Assembly: GCF_042433955.1 (NCBI RefSeq)
Contig: NZ_JBHLUH010000012.1
Coordinates: 62,001-126,000 of the forward strand
Source: Phytohabitans kaempferiae
GTDB lineage: Bacteria; Actinomycetota; Actinomycetes; Mycobacteriales; Micromonosporaceae
Direction: 5' to 3'
Length of the DNA: 64,000 bases
Numbering within the stretch: position 1 is the stretch's first letter; each line of letters begins with the position of its first letter. The position numbers were made by a program, and so were the translations under genes. This document shows, one piece after another, positions 18,317 through 26,030 of this stretch. The notes below the pieces were generated by a model. The model saw only the letters and a program-made list of their open reading frames with translations, searched no databases and was not told the origin of the DNA.

Positions 18317-18847
18317 TCACTCGGCCAGGACGACCCCGGTGGCGGCCGCGATGCCCTCCAGGTAGCCCCGGGCCCGCTCGGCCTTCGGATAGCGCCCCAC
18401 AAGCTCCCAGAACCGGGCGTTGTGGCTGGGTACGACCAGGTGGGCCAGCTCGTGCAGCAGCACGTAGTCGATCACCCACTCGGGCATCTCCTGGATGCGG
18501 TGCGAGATGCGGATCGTGCGGTCGGCCGGAGTGCAGGAGCCCCACCGGCCGTTTTGGTTGGTCACCCAGCGCACGCTCGCCGGCACGGCGATCCGCGTGT
18601 GCTCGCTCAGGTAGCGACCGATCAGCCGCTGTGCCCTGGTCAGCAGCTCCTCGTCGGAGCGGCTGACCCGCTCCTCGCGGGCGGCCAGGCGGGCGAGCAT
18701 CTTGTCGACCCACTCGGTCTCCTCGGCGCGAGAGAACTGGTCGGGGATGAGCACGACCACGCGCTCACCGTCTCGGTACGCGGACACCGTGCGACGCCGG
18801 CGCTGGCTGCGCCGTACTTCGACGACCGGCTTGCGCGCCCCAGCCAT
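18317..18847 (-). CDS. YgjP-type M48-like metallopeptidase (DUF45)
   Basis: This 176-aa protein carries the zinc motif HELAH in VIDYVLLHELAHLVVPSHNARFW, with the third-ligand region HNARFWELVGRYPKAE. The RWGSCTPADRTIRISHRI segment before it is diagnostic of the DUF45/YgjP family. The basic N-terminus and MAGARKPVVEVRRSQRRRRT start match related proteins better than the frame-open extension to 19159, which has no coding-like features. The substrate is unknown. It follows no obvious operon partner. metB begins ~60 bp downstream on the same strand. Confidence 0.82.
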   Translation of the reverse strand: MAGARKPVVEVRRSQRRRRTVSAYRDGERVVVLIPDQFSRAEETEWVDKMLARLAAREERVSRSDEELLTRAQRLIGRYLSEHTRIAVPASVRWVTNQNGRWGSCTPADRTIRISHRIQEMPEWVIDYVLLHELAHLVVPSHNARFWELVGRYPKAERARGYLEGIAAATGVVLAE

Positions 18848-19308
18848 TAGCCGACCGCGCAGCCCCGCGGAACGTTCACGATGGCACGCTAATCCGTACC
18901 AGCCAGGTTGCCGCAAGGGCCAACCATGAGGTAGGCGCCGGAAAGATTCCCTGTACGACTCATTTGTCCGGAAAATTTCTTTGCCAGGGGTCGCCTGACA
19001 CACAAGCTCACTACCGTAGGTGATCTTCGGGCGGGTGAAGAGCAGGTCACTCTGCACCGGTTCCTCCGGCGTGTCCCGGCGAAACTGACTTATCCGGTAG
19101 ATTCCGGCATGCACACTCACGTCGTCGGCTTCCTCACAATGTCGACGCGTCGTTGACATGGAAACGCCCAGAGATGGGTAGGGTCCGGCGGGACCAGCGG
19201 CTACGAAGGTGGCCGTGGAGTCGGGTCCAGGGCCGACGTCTTCGAGCGCCGGCTTGGGGGGACGTGCCGGAAGCTCAAAACCGGCAGATGAGTACGAGGA
19301 GGGGCACT
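18848..19308. other. 460-bp intergenic region with a promoter-like site
   Basis: No supported gene lies here. The left part has an AT-rich patch (18940-18985) with two CCGGAAA-type words. The right part holds TTGACA at 19153-19158 and TAGGGT at 19179-19184, a 20-bp spacing that is longer than ideal. They lie in the correct direction for the DUF5679 gene that starts at 19309. That would leave a ~120-nt untranslated leader. Confidence 0.4.
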
Positions 19309-19473
19309 GTGGCCACTACGACACAGACGTACAACGGCTACTGCGTCAAGTGCAAGGAGAAGCGGGACTTCGAGGGCACCGTCGAGGTGTCCAAGACCGG
19401 CATGAACATGGCGAAGGGCAAATGCCCCGTCTGTGGCACGACGGTCAACCGGATCCTGGGCAAGGCCAAGTAA
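19309..19473 (+). CDS. DUF5679 zinc-ribbon protein
   Basis: This 54-aa protein has two CxxC pairs (CVKCKEKRDF and KGKCPVCGTT), a compact zinc ribbon of the DUF5679 type common in actinobacteria. It is Lys-rich and could bind nucleic acid, but the function is unknown. The GTG start has GAGGAGG about eight bases upstream. The in-frame ATG at 19153 overlaps the putative promoter. A perfect 16-bp hairpin terminator follows the stop, so it is probably a single-gene transcript. Confidence 0.82.
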   Translation: MATTTQTYNGYCVKCKEKRDFEGTVEVSKTGMNMAKGKCPVCGTTVNRILGKAK

Positions 19474-19493
19474 CCACCAGAAAACACAACACT

Positions 19494-19529
19494 GCGGAGA
19501 GGGGCGGCCAGGTGGCCGCCCCTCTCCGC
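19494..19529 (+). terminator. Strong hairpin terminator after the DUF5679 gene
   Basis: A perfect 16-bp stem runs from GCGGAGAGGGGCGGCC (19494-19509) to GGCCGCCCCTCTCCGC (19514-19529) with the loop AGGT. There is no T run after it, as is common for actinobacterial terminators. Confidence 0.8.
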
Positions 19530-19614
19530 ATACAGCGACCCGCGGCGATGTCACCGTGTCGTGGGACCAACACGAAAAGTCAGATCGGCGGGCTGACGGT
19601 AGCCGGCCAGAAAC

Positions 19615-19676
19615 TGTGGATAACTCGCTCGCGCCTGTGGATAACCCAGGGCATGGCGATTTGAGCCTGTGGACAA
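19615..19676 (+). promoter_or_regulatory. Cluster of three DnaA boxes
   Basis: TGTGGATAA occurs at 19615-19623 and 19636-19644, and TGTGGACAA at 19668-19676. These are the reverse complements of TTATCCACA and TTGTCCACA, the DnaA-box consensus forms. All three have the same orientation, with start-to-start spacing of 21 and 32 bp. The last ends 24 bp before the GTG of the ThiF-like gene. No dnaA, dnaN or origin AT-rich unwinding element is nearby, so this looks like a DnaA-controlled promoter or a titration site rather than oriC. Confidence 0.65.
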
Positions 19677-19700
19677 CGAGCGACGGGCCGCGAGGATACG

Positions 19701-20810
19701 GTGACACGCTGTCATGCCATGACGCCCCTCCCGCGCCCCACGCTTCTGCCCGGACTGCCCCGCCTCTGGCGTGGTCGCCACACGCTCCAGCTCGGCCTCG
19801 ACCCCGCCCGCGCGGTGCTGCTGGAGGTCACCAACCCCAGTGCCGCCCGCCTCCTCGACCTCCTCGACGGCACGCGCTCGGAGCGGGCCGTCCTCGAGCA
19901 GGCTGCCCGGATCGGGGTCAGCCGGGAGGATGCCCGGCTGCTGATCGACACGCTGCGTACCGCCGGGCTGGTGGTCGGCGGGCACAGCCTGCTGCCGGCT
20001 GGCCTGCCCGAGCCGGTACGCCGCCGGCTGACCGCCGAGGCGGCCGCGCTCGCGCTCCGCGGCGCCGACCGCCCGGGTACCCCCGCCCAGATCCTGCGCC
20101 GCCGGGCCGCCGCCCGCGTCGTGGTGACCGGGCGCAGCCGCCTGGCTGCCCCGTTGGCGGTCGCACTGGCCCAGTCCGGGGTCGGACACGTACAGCCCGA
20201 GCTAACGGGCCTGGTCGAGCCGCTGGACGCCGTAGGAGGCCCCCTGGTGCCGGCCGACGTACGCCGCGAGCGCACCGCCGCCGTCGCCGACGCGATCAGC
20301 CGCGCCGCCCCGGGCACCGAGACCCGCCCGATCCAGCGTGGCCGGGCGTCGCTGGTGGTCCAGGCCGGCACCGACCGCCCAGCGGCCCTCCTGGCGGCCA
20401 GCTACGCCCAGCGGCGCCTGGCGCACCTCGCGGTGGGGGTACGCGACGGTGTGGCCGTCGTCGGGCCGCTCGTCCGCCCTGGCGGTGCCCCCTGCCTCAA
20501 CTGCCTGGAGCTGCACCGCAGGGATCGCGACCCGGCCTGGCCCGCCCTCGCCGCCCAGCTCGCCGGGGAGGCGCGGCCGGAGCCGTGCAGCACGCCCACA
20601 CTGCTCGCCGCGACGGCGTACGCGGCCAGCGAGGCCCTGCTGTACCTCGATGGCGAGACCCCCGACACGCTCGGCGCCGCGATCGAGATCACCGCGCCCG
20701 GCCGGTTGCGTCGCCGTACGTGGCCGCCGCATCCCTCGTGCGGCTGCGCTCGCCGCGCCCGCCAGCGAGCATTCACATCCGTCACTTCGTCTTTGCGTCG
20801 GTCACAATGA
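19701..20810 (+). CDS. RRE/ThiF-like (TOMM cyclodehydratase partner-like) protein
   Basis: This 369-aa protein has an N-terminal region (about 15-95) resembling a PqqD-like RiPP recognition element: LWRGRHTLQLGLDP, then a winged-helix-like LLDLLDGTRSERAVLEQAAR. The rest resembles E1/ThiF-like partner proteins of azole-forming clusters. A structural zinc site is suggested by CLNCLELHRRDRDP and the C-terminal HPSCGC. No YcaO, precursor peptide or dehydrogenase gene is in the window, so no RiPP is indicated. I recall similar orphan genes beside the ABC1-kinase/whiB7/uvrD2 block in other actinobacteria. The GTG at 19701 has AGGA five bases upstream. The ATG at 19719 is the alternative. Confidence 0.65.
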   Translation: MTRCHAMTPLPRPTLLPGLPRLWRGRHTLQLGLDPARAVLLEVTNPSAARLLDLLDGTRSERAVLEQAARIGVSREDARLLIDTLRTAGLVVGGHSLLPAGLPEPVRRRLTAEAAALALRGADRPGTPAQILRRRAAARVVVTGRSRLAAPLAVALAQSGVGHVQPELTGLVEPLDAVGGPLVPADVRRERTAAVADAISRAAPGTETRPIQRGRASLVVQAGTDRPAALLAASYAQRRLAHLAVGVRDGVAVVGPLVRPGGAPCLNCLELHRRDRDPAWPALAAQLAGEARPEPCSTPTLLAATAYAASEALLYLDGETPDTLGAAIEITAPGRLRRRTWPPHPSCGCARRARQRAFTSVTSSLRRSQ

Positions 20811-20814
20811 TCCG

Positions 20815-22230
20815 GTGACCGATATCCCGCGCCGGACCGTCACCCGCACCGCCAGGCTCGCCGCACTGCCGCTCGGCTTCGCCGGCCGCACCGTCCTCGG
20901 GCTTGGCAAGCGGGTCACCGGGCTGGCCACCGAGGTGATCTCGCCGGAGATCCAGCAGCGCACCGCAGAGCAGCTCTTCAGCGTGTTAGGGCAGCTCAAG
21001 GGCGGCGCGATGAAGCTCGGGCAGGCGCTGTCGGTCTTCGAGGCCGCCCTGCCCGCCGACCTCGCCGGCCCGTACCGTCAGGCGCTCACCAAGCTCCAGG
21101 AGGCCGCTCCCCCGCTGCCCGCGGCGAGCGTGCACAAGGTGCTGGCCGACCAGCTCGGCGCGGGCTGGCGAGACCTGTTCACGGAGTTCGAGGACACGCC
21201 GGCCGCGGCGGCGAGCATCGGCCAGGTGCACCGCGCGGTGTGGAAGGACGGCGAGGTGCCGGTCGCCGTCAAGGTGCAGTACCCCGGCGCCGGCGAGGCC
21301 CTGATCTCCGACCTCAAGCAGCTCTCCCGGCTGGCCGGCATGTTCCGGATCATCCAGCCGGGCATCGACGTCAAGCCGCTCCTCGCCGAGCTGCGCGCCC
21401 GGGTCACCGAAGAGCTCGACTACGAGCTGGAGGCGGAGGCACAGCGGGCGTTCGCCGCGGCGTACGCCGGCGACGAGCAGATCCTCGTGCCCCAGGTCGT
21501 GGCCGCCGCGCCCCGCGTGCTGGTCACCGAGTGGATCGAGGGCACTCCGCTGTCGAAGATCATCAGCGACGGCACGCAGGAGGAACGCGACGCGGCCGGC
21601 CTGCTCATGGCCACGCTCCACTTCTCCGCGCCCGAGCGGGCCGGGCTCCTCCACGCCGACCCGCACCCGGGCAACTTCCGGATCCTCCCCGACGGCCGCC
21701 TCGGCGTGATCGACTTCGGCGCGGTCGCCCGCCTGCCCGAGGGTCACCCCGAGCCGATCGGCCGCCTGGTCCGGCTCGCGCTGGCCGACGACGCCGACGC
21801 GGTGCTGGCCGGCCTCCGCGACGAGGGCTTCGTCAAGCCCGACGACGAGATCGACGCCCGCGCGGTGCTCGACTTCCTGCTGCCGATGCTCGCGCCGCTG
21901 GCCGCGGACGAGTTCAAGTTCACGCGGGCCTGGCTGCGCGCCGAGGCCACGCGGCTGGGCAGCCCGAAGAGCCCGGCCTACCAGCTCAGCCGGCACCTCA
22001 ACCTGCCGCCCGCGTACCTGCTGATCCACCGGGTGACGCTCGGCTCGATCGGCGTGCTGTGCCAGCTCGAGGCCCGTGCGCCGTACCGGTCCATCGTGGA
22101 GCGCTGGCTCCCCGGCTTCGCGCCGCCGGAGCCGCCCAAAGCCTTGCCCCGCAAGGGAAGCCGCCGCGCCGCCACCAAGCCGGCGAAGAGGCGGCAGCCG
22201 CCGTCCAGTGGGGACGGAAACGCCGCATAG
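20815..22230 (+). CDS. ABC1/UbiB-family atypical kinase
   Basis: This 471-aa protein carries the ABC1 (ADCK/UbiB) signatures. These are the KGGAMKLGQALS segment (family KxGQ motif), the Ala-rich nucleotide loop AAASIGQVHRA, the VAVKVQYPG lysine, ELDYELEAEAQRAF, LHADPHPGNFRI and VIDFGAVARL (DFG-like). UbiB proteins are ATPases linked to membrane isoprenoid lipids. The actinobacterial role is not defined. It starts 4 bp after the ThiF-like stop, so the two are probably co-transcribed. The C-terminal ~30 residues are Lys/Arg/Pro-rich. The neighbourhood (whiB7, uvrD2) matches, from memory, that of Rv3197 in M. tuberculosis. Confidence 0.9.
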   Translation: MTDIPRRTVTRTARLAALPLGFAGRTVLGLGKRVTGLATEVISPEIQQRTAEQLFSVLGQLKGGAMKLGQALSVFEAALPADLAGPYRQALTKLQEAAPPLPAASVHKVLADQLGAGWRDLFTEFEDTPAAAASIGQVHRAVWKDGEVPVAVKVQYPGAGEALISDLKQLSRLAGMFRIIQPGIDVKPLLAELRARVTEELDYELEAEAQRAFAAAYAGDEQILVPQVVAAAPRVLVTEWIEGTPLSKIISDGTQEERDAAGLLMATLHFSAPERAGLLHADPHPGNFRILPDGRLGVIDFGAVARLPEGHPEPIGRLVRLALADDADAVLAGLRDEGFVKPDDEIDARAVLDFLLPMLAPLAADEFKFTRAWLRAEATRLGSPKSPAYQLSRHLNLPPAYLLIHRVTLGSIGVLCQLEARAPYRSIVERWLPGFAPPEPPKALPRKGSRRAATKPAKRRQPPSSGDGNAA

Positions 22231-22260
22231 GGACCCGGCTGAGCCGGGCCCCTATGCGGC
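22222..22260. terminator. Hairpin terminator overlapping the ABC1-kinase stop
   Basis: GCCGCATAGGG (22222-22232) plus CCCGGC (22234-22239) pair with GCCGGG (22243-22248) plus CCCTATGCGGC (22250-22260), giving 17 pairs with one mismatch and a TGA loop. It lies between convergent stops and would serve both strands. Confidence 0.8.
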
Positions 22261-22272
22261 CTTGGTAGCGGT

Positions 22273-22422
22273 CTAGAGGACGCCCATCTCACGGGCCGCC
22301 TGACGGCGGGCCTGCATCGCGATGGACCGGGCGGAACGGGTTGCCTCAGAGCTCGTGGTGGTGCCGGCCTGAGGCCGGCGCATTCGGGCTCTCGACAACG
22401 CTTCGTGAAGTAGCTGATGCAT
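22273..22422 (-). CDS. Small basic protein downstream of whiB7
   Basis: This 49-aa ORF (MHQLLHEALSRARMRRPQAG start) is rich in Arg, Ala and Ser, predicted helical, and has no cysteine. The ATG at 22422 has GGAG nine bases upstream, a proper ribosome-binding site. The gene follows whiB7 by 49 bp on the same strand and ends at a shared terminator. It is probably the last gene of the whiB7 transcript. I do not recognise the family. Confidence 0.6.
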   Translation of the reverse strand: MHQLLHEALSRARMRRPQAGTTTSSEATRSARSIAMQARRQAAREMGVL

Positions 22423-22471
22423 GACGGTTGCTCCATCTCGGGAAGGTACGTGTGCGCTGATCGGGTTCATG

Positions 22472-22837
22472 TCAGGCCGCCAACCGGACCGCGTTGCGCG
22501 ACTCGGCGAGCCCGTTGGCCGCCATCCGCGCCTCCACCTCGACCCGCAGTGCGGCGTCGCGGGCGACATCCTCCTTGCGCGGACGACCACGCGGCCGCTT
22601 ACGCGGGACCACCGCGCCACGCTCGAAGATCTCGCCGCCCCACACACCCCAGGGCTCGGCCCGCTCGACCGCGCCGGCCAGGCACTCGACGCGGAGCGGG
22701 CAGTCCCCGCACAGCGACTTGGCCAGTTCCAGCTCGGCCGGCGAGTCCGCGAACCACAGGTCGGGGTCGAACTTCCGGCAAGGCAGGTTTGCCTCGATGT
22801 CGACTCGCTCGTCGACCGGGGCCAACGCCAGACTCAT
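22472..22837 (-). CDS. whiB7: WhiB7-type redox-sensing transcription factor
   Basis: This 121-aa protein has four [4Fe-4S]-ligating cysteines at 20, 43, 46 and 52 (C-x22-C-x2-C-x5-C). The G[VI]WGG turn follows as EPWGVWGGE. A KRPRGRPRK AT-hook about 15 residues later is the mark of WhiB7. WhiB7 binds the domain-4 region of the primary sigma factor and activates intrinsic antibiotic-resistance genes and its own promoter. The ATG at 22837 has GAGGTGA about eight bases upstream. A GTG one codon earlier is possible. The position between the ABC1 kinase and uvrD2 fits whiB7 loci elsewhere. Confidence 0.93.
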   Translation of the reverse strand: MSLALAPVDERVDIEANLPCRKFDPDLWFADSPAELELAKSLCGDCPLRVECLAGAVERAEPWGVWGGEIFERGAVVPRKRPRGRPRKEDVARDAALRVEVEARMAANGLAESRNAVRLAA

Positions 22838-22906
22838 CACCCGGTCACCTCTCTCTCGCTCGTTGCTTTCTCTGCTTGTGGCGAACAGCGCCTGTGCTTG
22901 TGGCGA

Positions 22907-22950
22907 AAATGACTGAGGCCGCGGATCCCGGTTACGGGTTCCGCGGCCTC
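22907..22950 (-). terminator. Intrinsic terminator in the whiB7 leader (attenuator)
   Basis: On the minus strand GAGGCCGCGGA (positions 22950-22940) pairs perfectly with TCCGCGGCCTC (22925-22915). There is an inner CCCG/CGGG pair, and AGTCATTTT follows as a short U tract. It sits ~70 bp before the whiB7 start and ~23 bp after the leader ORF stop. TCCGCGGA inside the leader ORF (23001-23008) can pair with the terminator's 5' arm, a possible antiterminator. WhiB7 leaders are known to be controlled by translation-dependent attenuation. Confidence 0.75.
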
Positions 22951-22973
22951 GAGGTGAGCCGGAGGTCTGTTTG

Positions 22974-23246
22974 TCAGACCGGCCTTCCTCGAGGTGGAAC
23001 TCCGCGGACGTCCTGCCGCTTCATGGCCGAAACGCCCTTAACCGTGAGCCCACTGATCCCGTAGCCGCCGTCGATCCACGCTTCGGTCCGGACCAGATCG
23101 GCCTGGACCAGATCGGCCTGGACCTGGTGCACCTGCGTCAACTGCGGGAAGTCGGCGGCGCCGAGCCCAAAGGCCCGGGCGGCGGCCGACACCGGAGCGC
23201 AGACAGCCGGCAGCGCCGACGGTCGCTCGATCGTGTAAACCTCCAC
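22974..23246 (-). CDS. whiB7 leader ORF (up to 90 codons)
   Basis: This frame ends 23 bp before the attenuator hairpin. The strongest start is the GTG at 23246 with AGGAGG eight bases upstream, giving 90 aa (VEVYTIERPSALP start). A second start in the same frame, the ATG at 23024 with AAGGG upstream, gives only 16 aa (MKRQDVRGVPPRGRPV). Third-position GC is high over most of the frame, which suggests real translation of the long form. A 15-bp tandem duplication (VQADL twice) lies inside. Leader ORFs control whiB7 by ribosome stalling in other actinobacteria. Which start is used here is unknown. Confidence 0.5.
   Translation of the reverse strand: MEVYTIERPSALPAVCAPVSAAARAFGLGAADFPQLTQVHQVQADLVQADLVRTEAWIDGGYGISGLTVKGVSAMKRQDVRGVPPRGRPV
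23091..23135 (-). repeat. 15-bp tandem repeat in the whiB7 leader
   Basis: GACCAGATCGGCCTG occurs at 23091-23105 and 23106-23120, followed by a degenerate third unit GACCTGGTGCACCTG. In the leader ORF it encodes VQADL repeated. The length is a multiple of three, so copy-number change keeps the frame. Confidence 0.85.
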
Positions 23247-23346
23247 CGGGGCCACCTCCTGTCTCTCTCGTCGTCAGATCTGGTCTCGGTGCTCTTCACC
23301 GCCCTCAGCGAGCAGCACGGATGCCACGCGCGTGAGGTGTGCCATG

Positions 23347-23384
23347 AGGCTATGCCTGCCCCGGGGCGACCGCAAACGGTTTTA
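23347..23384 (-). promoter_or_regulatory. whiB7: Candidate whiB7 promoter with AT tract
   Basis: On the minus strand TTGCGG (23375-23370) and TAGCCT (23352-23347) are 17 bp apart. A TAAAA tract (23384-23380) lies four bases upstream of the -35 box. WhiB7-dependent promoters are known to need an AT-rich tract just before the -35 element for the AT-hook. The site starts 4 bp after the uvrD2 stop and would give a ~500-nt leader. Confidence 0.6.
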
Positions 23385-23387
23385 CGG

Positions 23388-25556
23388 CTACTTCGCGGAA
23401 CTTTTTTCCGGAGGCTCCTCCGGAACAAGATCATCGACGCTCGCGCCCCCTACCAGGGCGAGCACGGCGTCCCCATAGAGGCTGAGCTTTCGCGGCCCGA
23501 TGCCGGCGATGGCAACGAGATCCTCGGGCCCGGTCGGCTGCCGCTCGGCGAGCGCGACGAGCGTGGCGTCGGTGAAGACCACGTACGCCGGTACGTGCTG
23601 CGCGCCGGCGACCCTGACCCGCCACGCGCACAGCCGGGCGTAGAGATCCTCATCCAGAGTGGACGGACAGGTCGGGCAGCGGCCCAGCTTGCGGTCGGCG
23701 CCCGCGAGCAGCGTCGCGCCGCACACACGACACGAGACGACCTGCGCGCGGCGGCGCTCGGGACGCCGGCTGAGTGCCGAGGCGCCGGCCCGCTCACCGC
23801 CCCCGCCCCGCTCGAACTGAGGCAGGAACCGGCATGGCCGCCGCGGCCTACCGCCGGGCGAACGGGACTGGGCGTACGAGAGCCAGAGCCACTGCCGCGC
23901 CCGGGTCACCCCGACGTAGAGCAGCCGCCGCTCCTCCTCCAGCGCCTCGGGCGTCTTCGCGTACGTGGTCGGGAGCGTGCCGTCGGAGAGCCCCACCACG
24001 AAGACCGCGTCCCACTCCAGCCCTTTGGCGGAGTGGAGTGAGGCGAGCGTCACACCGTCGACGGTCGGCGCGTGCTGCTGGGCCGCCCGCCGCTGCAACT
24101 CCTCCACGAAGTCGGCGAGCGAGGGCGGCCGCTCCACGGTGGCCGCGTCGCCCAGCGGCAGGACGGCCGGCGTGCCCGCGTACTCCTCGGCGACCGTGAC
24201 CAGCGCGGCGAGCGCCTCCCACCGCTCGCGCGTGGCGCCGCCGGGCGGAGGTTGGTCGGGCTGCCAGCCGGTCGCCGCGAGCGCCTCGACCACCGCTGGT
24301 ACGAGCGGCGCGCCCGCCGGCGTCGAACGGGTCGCGGCCCGCAGCGCGAGCACCGCCTGCCGCACCTCGGCCCGCTCGAAGAACCGCTCGGCGCCCTGCA
24401 CCACGTACGGCACCTCGGCCACGGCCAACGCCTCCTCGTACGCCTCGGACTGGGCGTTGGTGCGGAAGAGCACCGCGATCTCCCGGGCCGGCGTGCCAGA
24501 GGCGATCAGCTGGCGGCAGCGGGCGGCGACTCCGGCGGCCTCGGCCGGCTCGTCCGAGAAGATCCGCAGGTCGGGCTCGGGCCCGGGCGGCCGCTGGCCC
24601 ACGAGCTCCAGCCGCAGCCGCGCCTCGGCACCGCGCGCCTGGCGGATCACCGCGTTGGCGAGGCCGACCACCTGCGGGGTCGAGCGGTAGTCGCGGACCA
24701 GCCGCACCACGACCGCGTCGCGCCGCAGGCGGGGAAAGTCGATCAGATAGCCGGAGGTGGCGCCGGTGAACGAGTAGATGGTCTGGCTGGCGTCGCCGAC
24801 CACGGTCAGGTCGTCGCGCCCGCCCAGCCAGGCGTCGAGCAGCCGCTGCTGGAGCGGGTTGACGTCCTGGTACTCGTCGACGACGAAGTGCCGGTACTGC
24901 GCCCGCACCTGCTCGGCGACGTCGGGATGCTCCTCGATCCCCCACACCGCCGCGCGCAGCAGGTCTTCGAAGTCGATCACGCCGTTGGCGCGCTTGACCT
25001 GCTCGTACGCGGCGAAGACCTCGGCCACCTTGCTCGGCTCGTGCGGCGGCTCGCGGGTCGCCTTGGCCGCGGCCACGGGGTACTCGGACGGCTCCACCAG
25101 CGACGACTTGGCCCACTCGATCTCGCTGGCGAGGTCGCGGGCACCGGTGCGGTCGACCCGCACGCCCACCCGCGAGGCCGCGAGCGTGACCAGCCGCGCC
25201 TTGCTCTCCAGCAGCTCCGGCATCGCCCGCCCGTCGAGCAGGCGGGGAGCGAAGTAGCGGACCAGGCGCAGCGCCGCCGAGTGGAACGTGCGCGCCTGCA
25301 CCCCGGCCGCGCCGAGCACCGCGAGCCGGGCGCGCATCTCCGCCGCCGCCCGCGCGGTGAACGTCACCGCCAGCACGTGCCGGCCGGTGATCTCGCCGGT
25401 GATCGTGCGGTAGGCGATCCGATGGGTGATCGCCCGCGTCTTGCCCGTGCCCGCGCCGGCGAGGATGCAGACGGGACCGGCCGGGGCGGTCACGGCGGCG
25501 CACTGCTCCGGGTCGAGCCCGGACAGCACCCGCTCCGCTGTCGTGTTTCCCCCCAC
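23388..25556 (-). CDS. uvrD2: ATP-dependent DNA helicase UvrD2
   Basis: This 722-aa SF1A helicase has Walker A AGAGTGKT near residue 35, DEYQD box VVDEYQDVN, GDASQTIYSF (motif III), VRDYRSTPQV (motif IV) and LYVGVTRAR (motif VI). It has the two marks that set UvrD2 apart from UvrD/PcrA. One is a tetracysteine zinc site (CRVCGATLL and CPTC). The other is a C-terminal HRDC domain (about 630-705; VAIAGIGPRKL). It unwinds 3'-tailed duplexes in repair and is essential in mycobacteria, though not for its helicase activity. The GTG start at 25556 lacks a clear ribosome-binding site. Confidence 0.93.
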   Translation of the reverse strand: MGGNTTAERVLSGLDPEQCAAVTAPAGPVCILAGAGTGKTRAITHRIAYRTITGEITGRHVLAVTFTARAAAEMRARLAVLGAAGVQARTFHSAALRLVRYFAPRLLDGRAMPELLESKARLVTLAASRVGVRVDRTGARDLASEIEWAKSSLVEPSEYPVAAAKATREPPHEPSKVAEVFAAYEQVKRANGVIDFEDLLRAAVWGIEEHPDVAEQVRAQYRHFVVDEYQDVNPLQQRLLDAWLGGRDDLTVVGDASQTIYSFTGATSGYLIDFPRLRRDAVVVRLVRDYRSTPQVVGLANAVIRQARGAEARLRLELVGQRPPGPEPDLRIFSDEPAEAAGVAARCRQLIASGTPAREIAVLFRTNAQSEAYEEALAVAEVPYVVQGAERFFERAEVRQAVLALRAATRSTPAGAPLVPAVVEALAATGWQPDQPPPGGATRERWEALAALVTVAEEYAGTPAVLPLGDAATVERPPSLADFVEELQRRAAQQHAPTVDGVTLASLHSAKGLEWDAVFVVGLSDGTLPTTYAKTPEALEEERRLLYVGVTRARQWLWLSYAQSRSPGGRPRRPCRFLPQFERGGGGERAGASALSRRPERRRAQVVSCRVCGATLLAGADRKLGRCPTCPSTLDEDLYARLCAWRVRVAGAQHVPAYVVFTDATLVALAERQPTGPEDLVAIAGIGPRKLSLYGDAVLALVGGASVDDLVPEEPPEKSSAK

Positions 25557-25692
25557 GGCTAGGAATCATGGCACCCACCACCGACGTTGGGCGGTGTGGA
25601 GCGCCACACGGCGTGCCCCCGGTGCGCCCCCACCGCGCCGACGCCCCCTCCACGCCGCCGCGCGTGAAGCCCCCGTACGGAAGGACCGACAA

Positions 25693-25935
25693 ATGCTCAC
25701 GATGTACTCGACGAGCTGGTGCGGCTACTGCCACCGGCTCAAGTCCCAGCTCGATCGGGAAAGCATCGGTTATGAGATCGTCGATATCGAGCGGGATCCG
25801 GACGCCGCGGAGTACGTGATGAGCGTAAACGGCGGCAACCAGACGGTTCCGACCGTACGCTTTCCGGATGGATCGGCGCTCACGAATCCTTCGATCATCG
25901 AAGTGAAAGCCCGCCTCGCCGCAATCTCCGGCTAA
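25693..25935 (+). CDS. mrx1: Mycoredoxin-like glutaredoxin (Mrx1)
   Basis: This 80-aa thioredoxin-fold protein has the active site CGYC in YSTSWCGYCHRLKSQL, the cis-Pro segment TVPTVRF, and the GxxxTNPS C-terminal helix start. Mycoredoxins reduce S-mycothiolated proteins, using mycothiol in place of glutathione, which fits the mycothiol genes in this window. The ATG at 25693 has GGAAGGA about eight bases upstream. It is divergent from uvrD2, the arrangement I recall for Rv3198A/Rv3198c. Confidence 0.88.
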   Translation: MLTMYSTSWCGYCHRLKSQLDRESIGYEIVDIERDPDAAEYVMSVNGGNQTVPTVRFPDGSALTNPSIIEVKARLAAISG

Positions 25936-26030
25936 CCAAACCTTTTGCGGAACACGCCCACGGTCGAGAACATGATCGGGTCACAATCAGTTCATACTGT
26001 GTCGTCCCGAATGACCGAGGGAGGGTTGGG

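Noticed and set aside
19615..19676. oriC
   Set aside because: Only three DnaA boxes, with no dnaA, dnaN, gyrB or rpmH nearby and no AT-rich unwinding region.
19701..20810. An azole-forming (TOMM) biosynthetic cluster
   Set aside because: No YcaO, dehydrogenase, transporter or precursor ORF near the ThiF-like gene.
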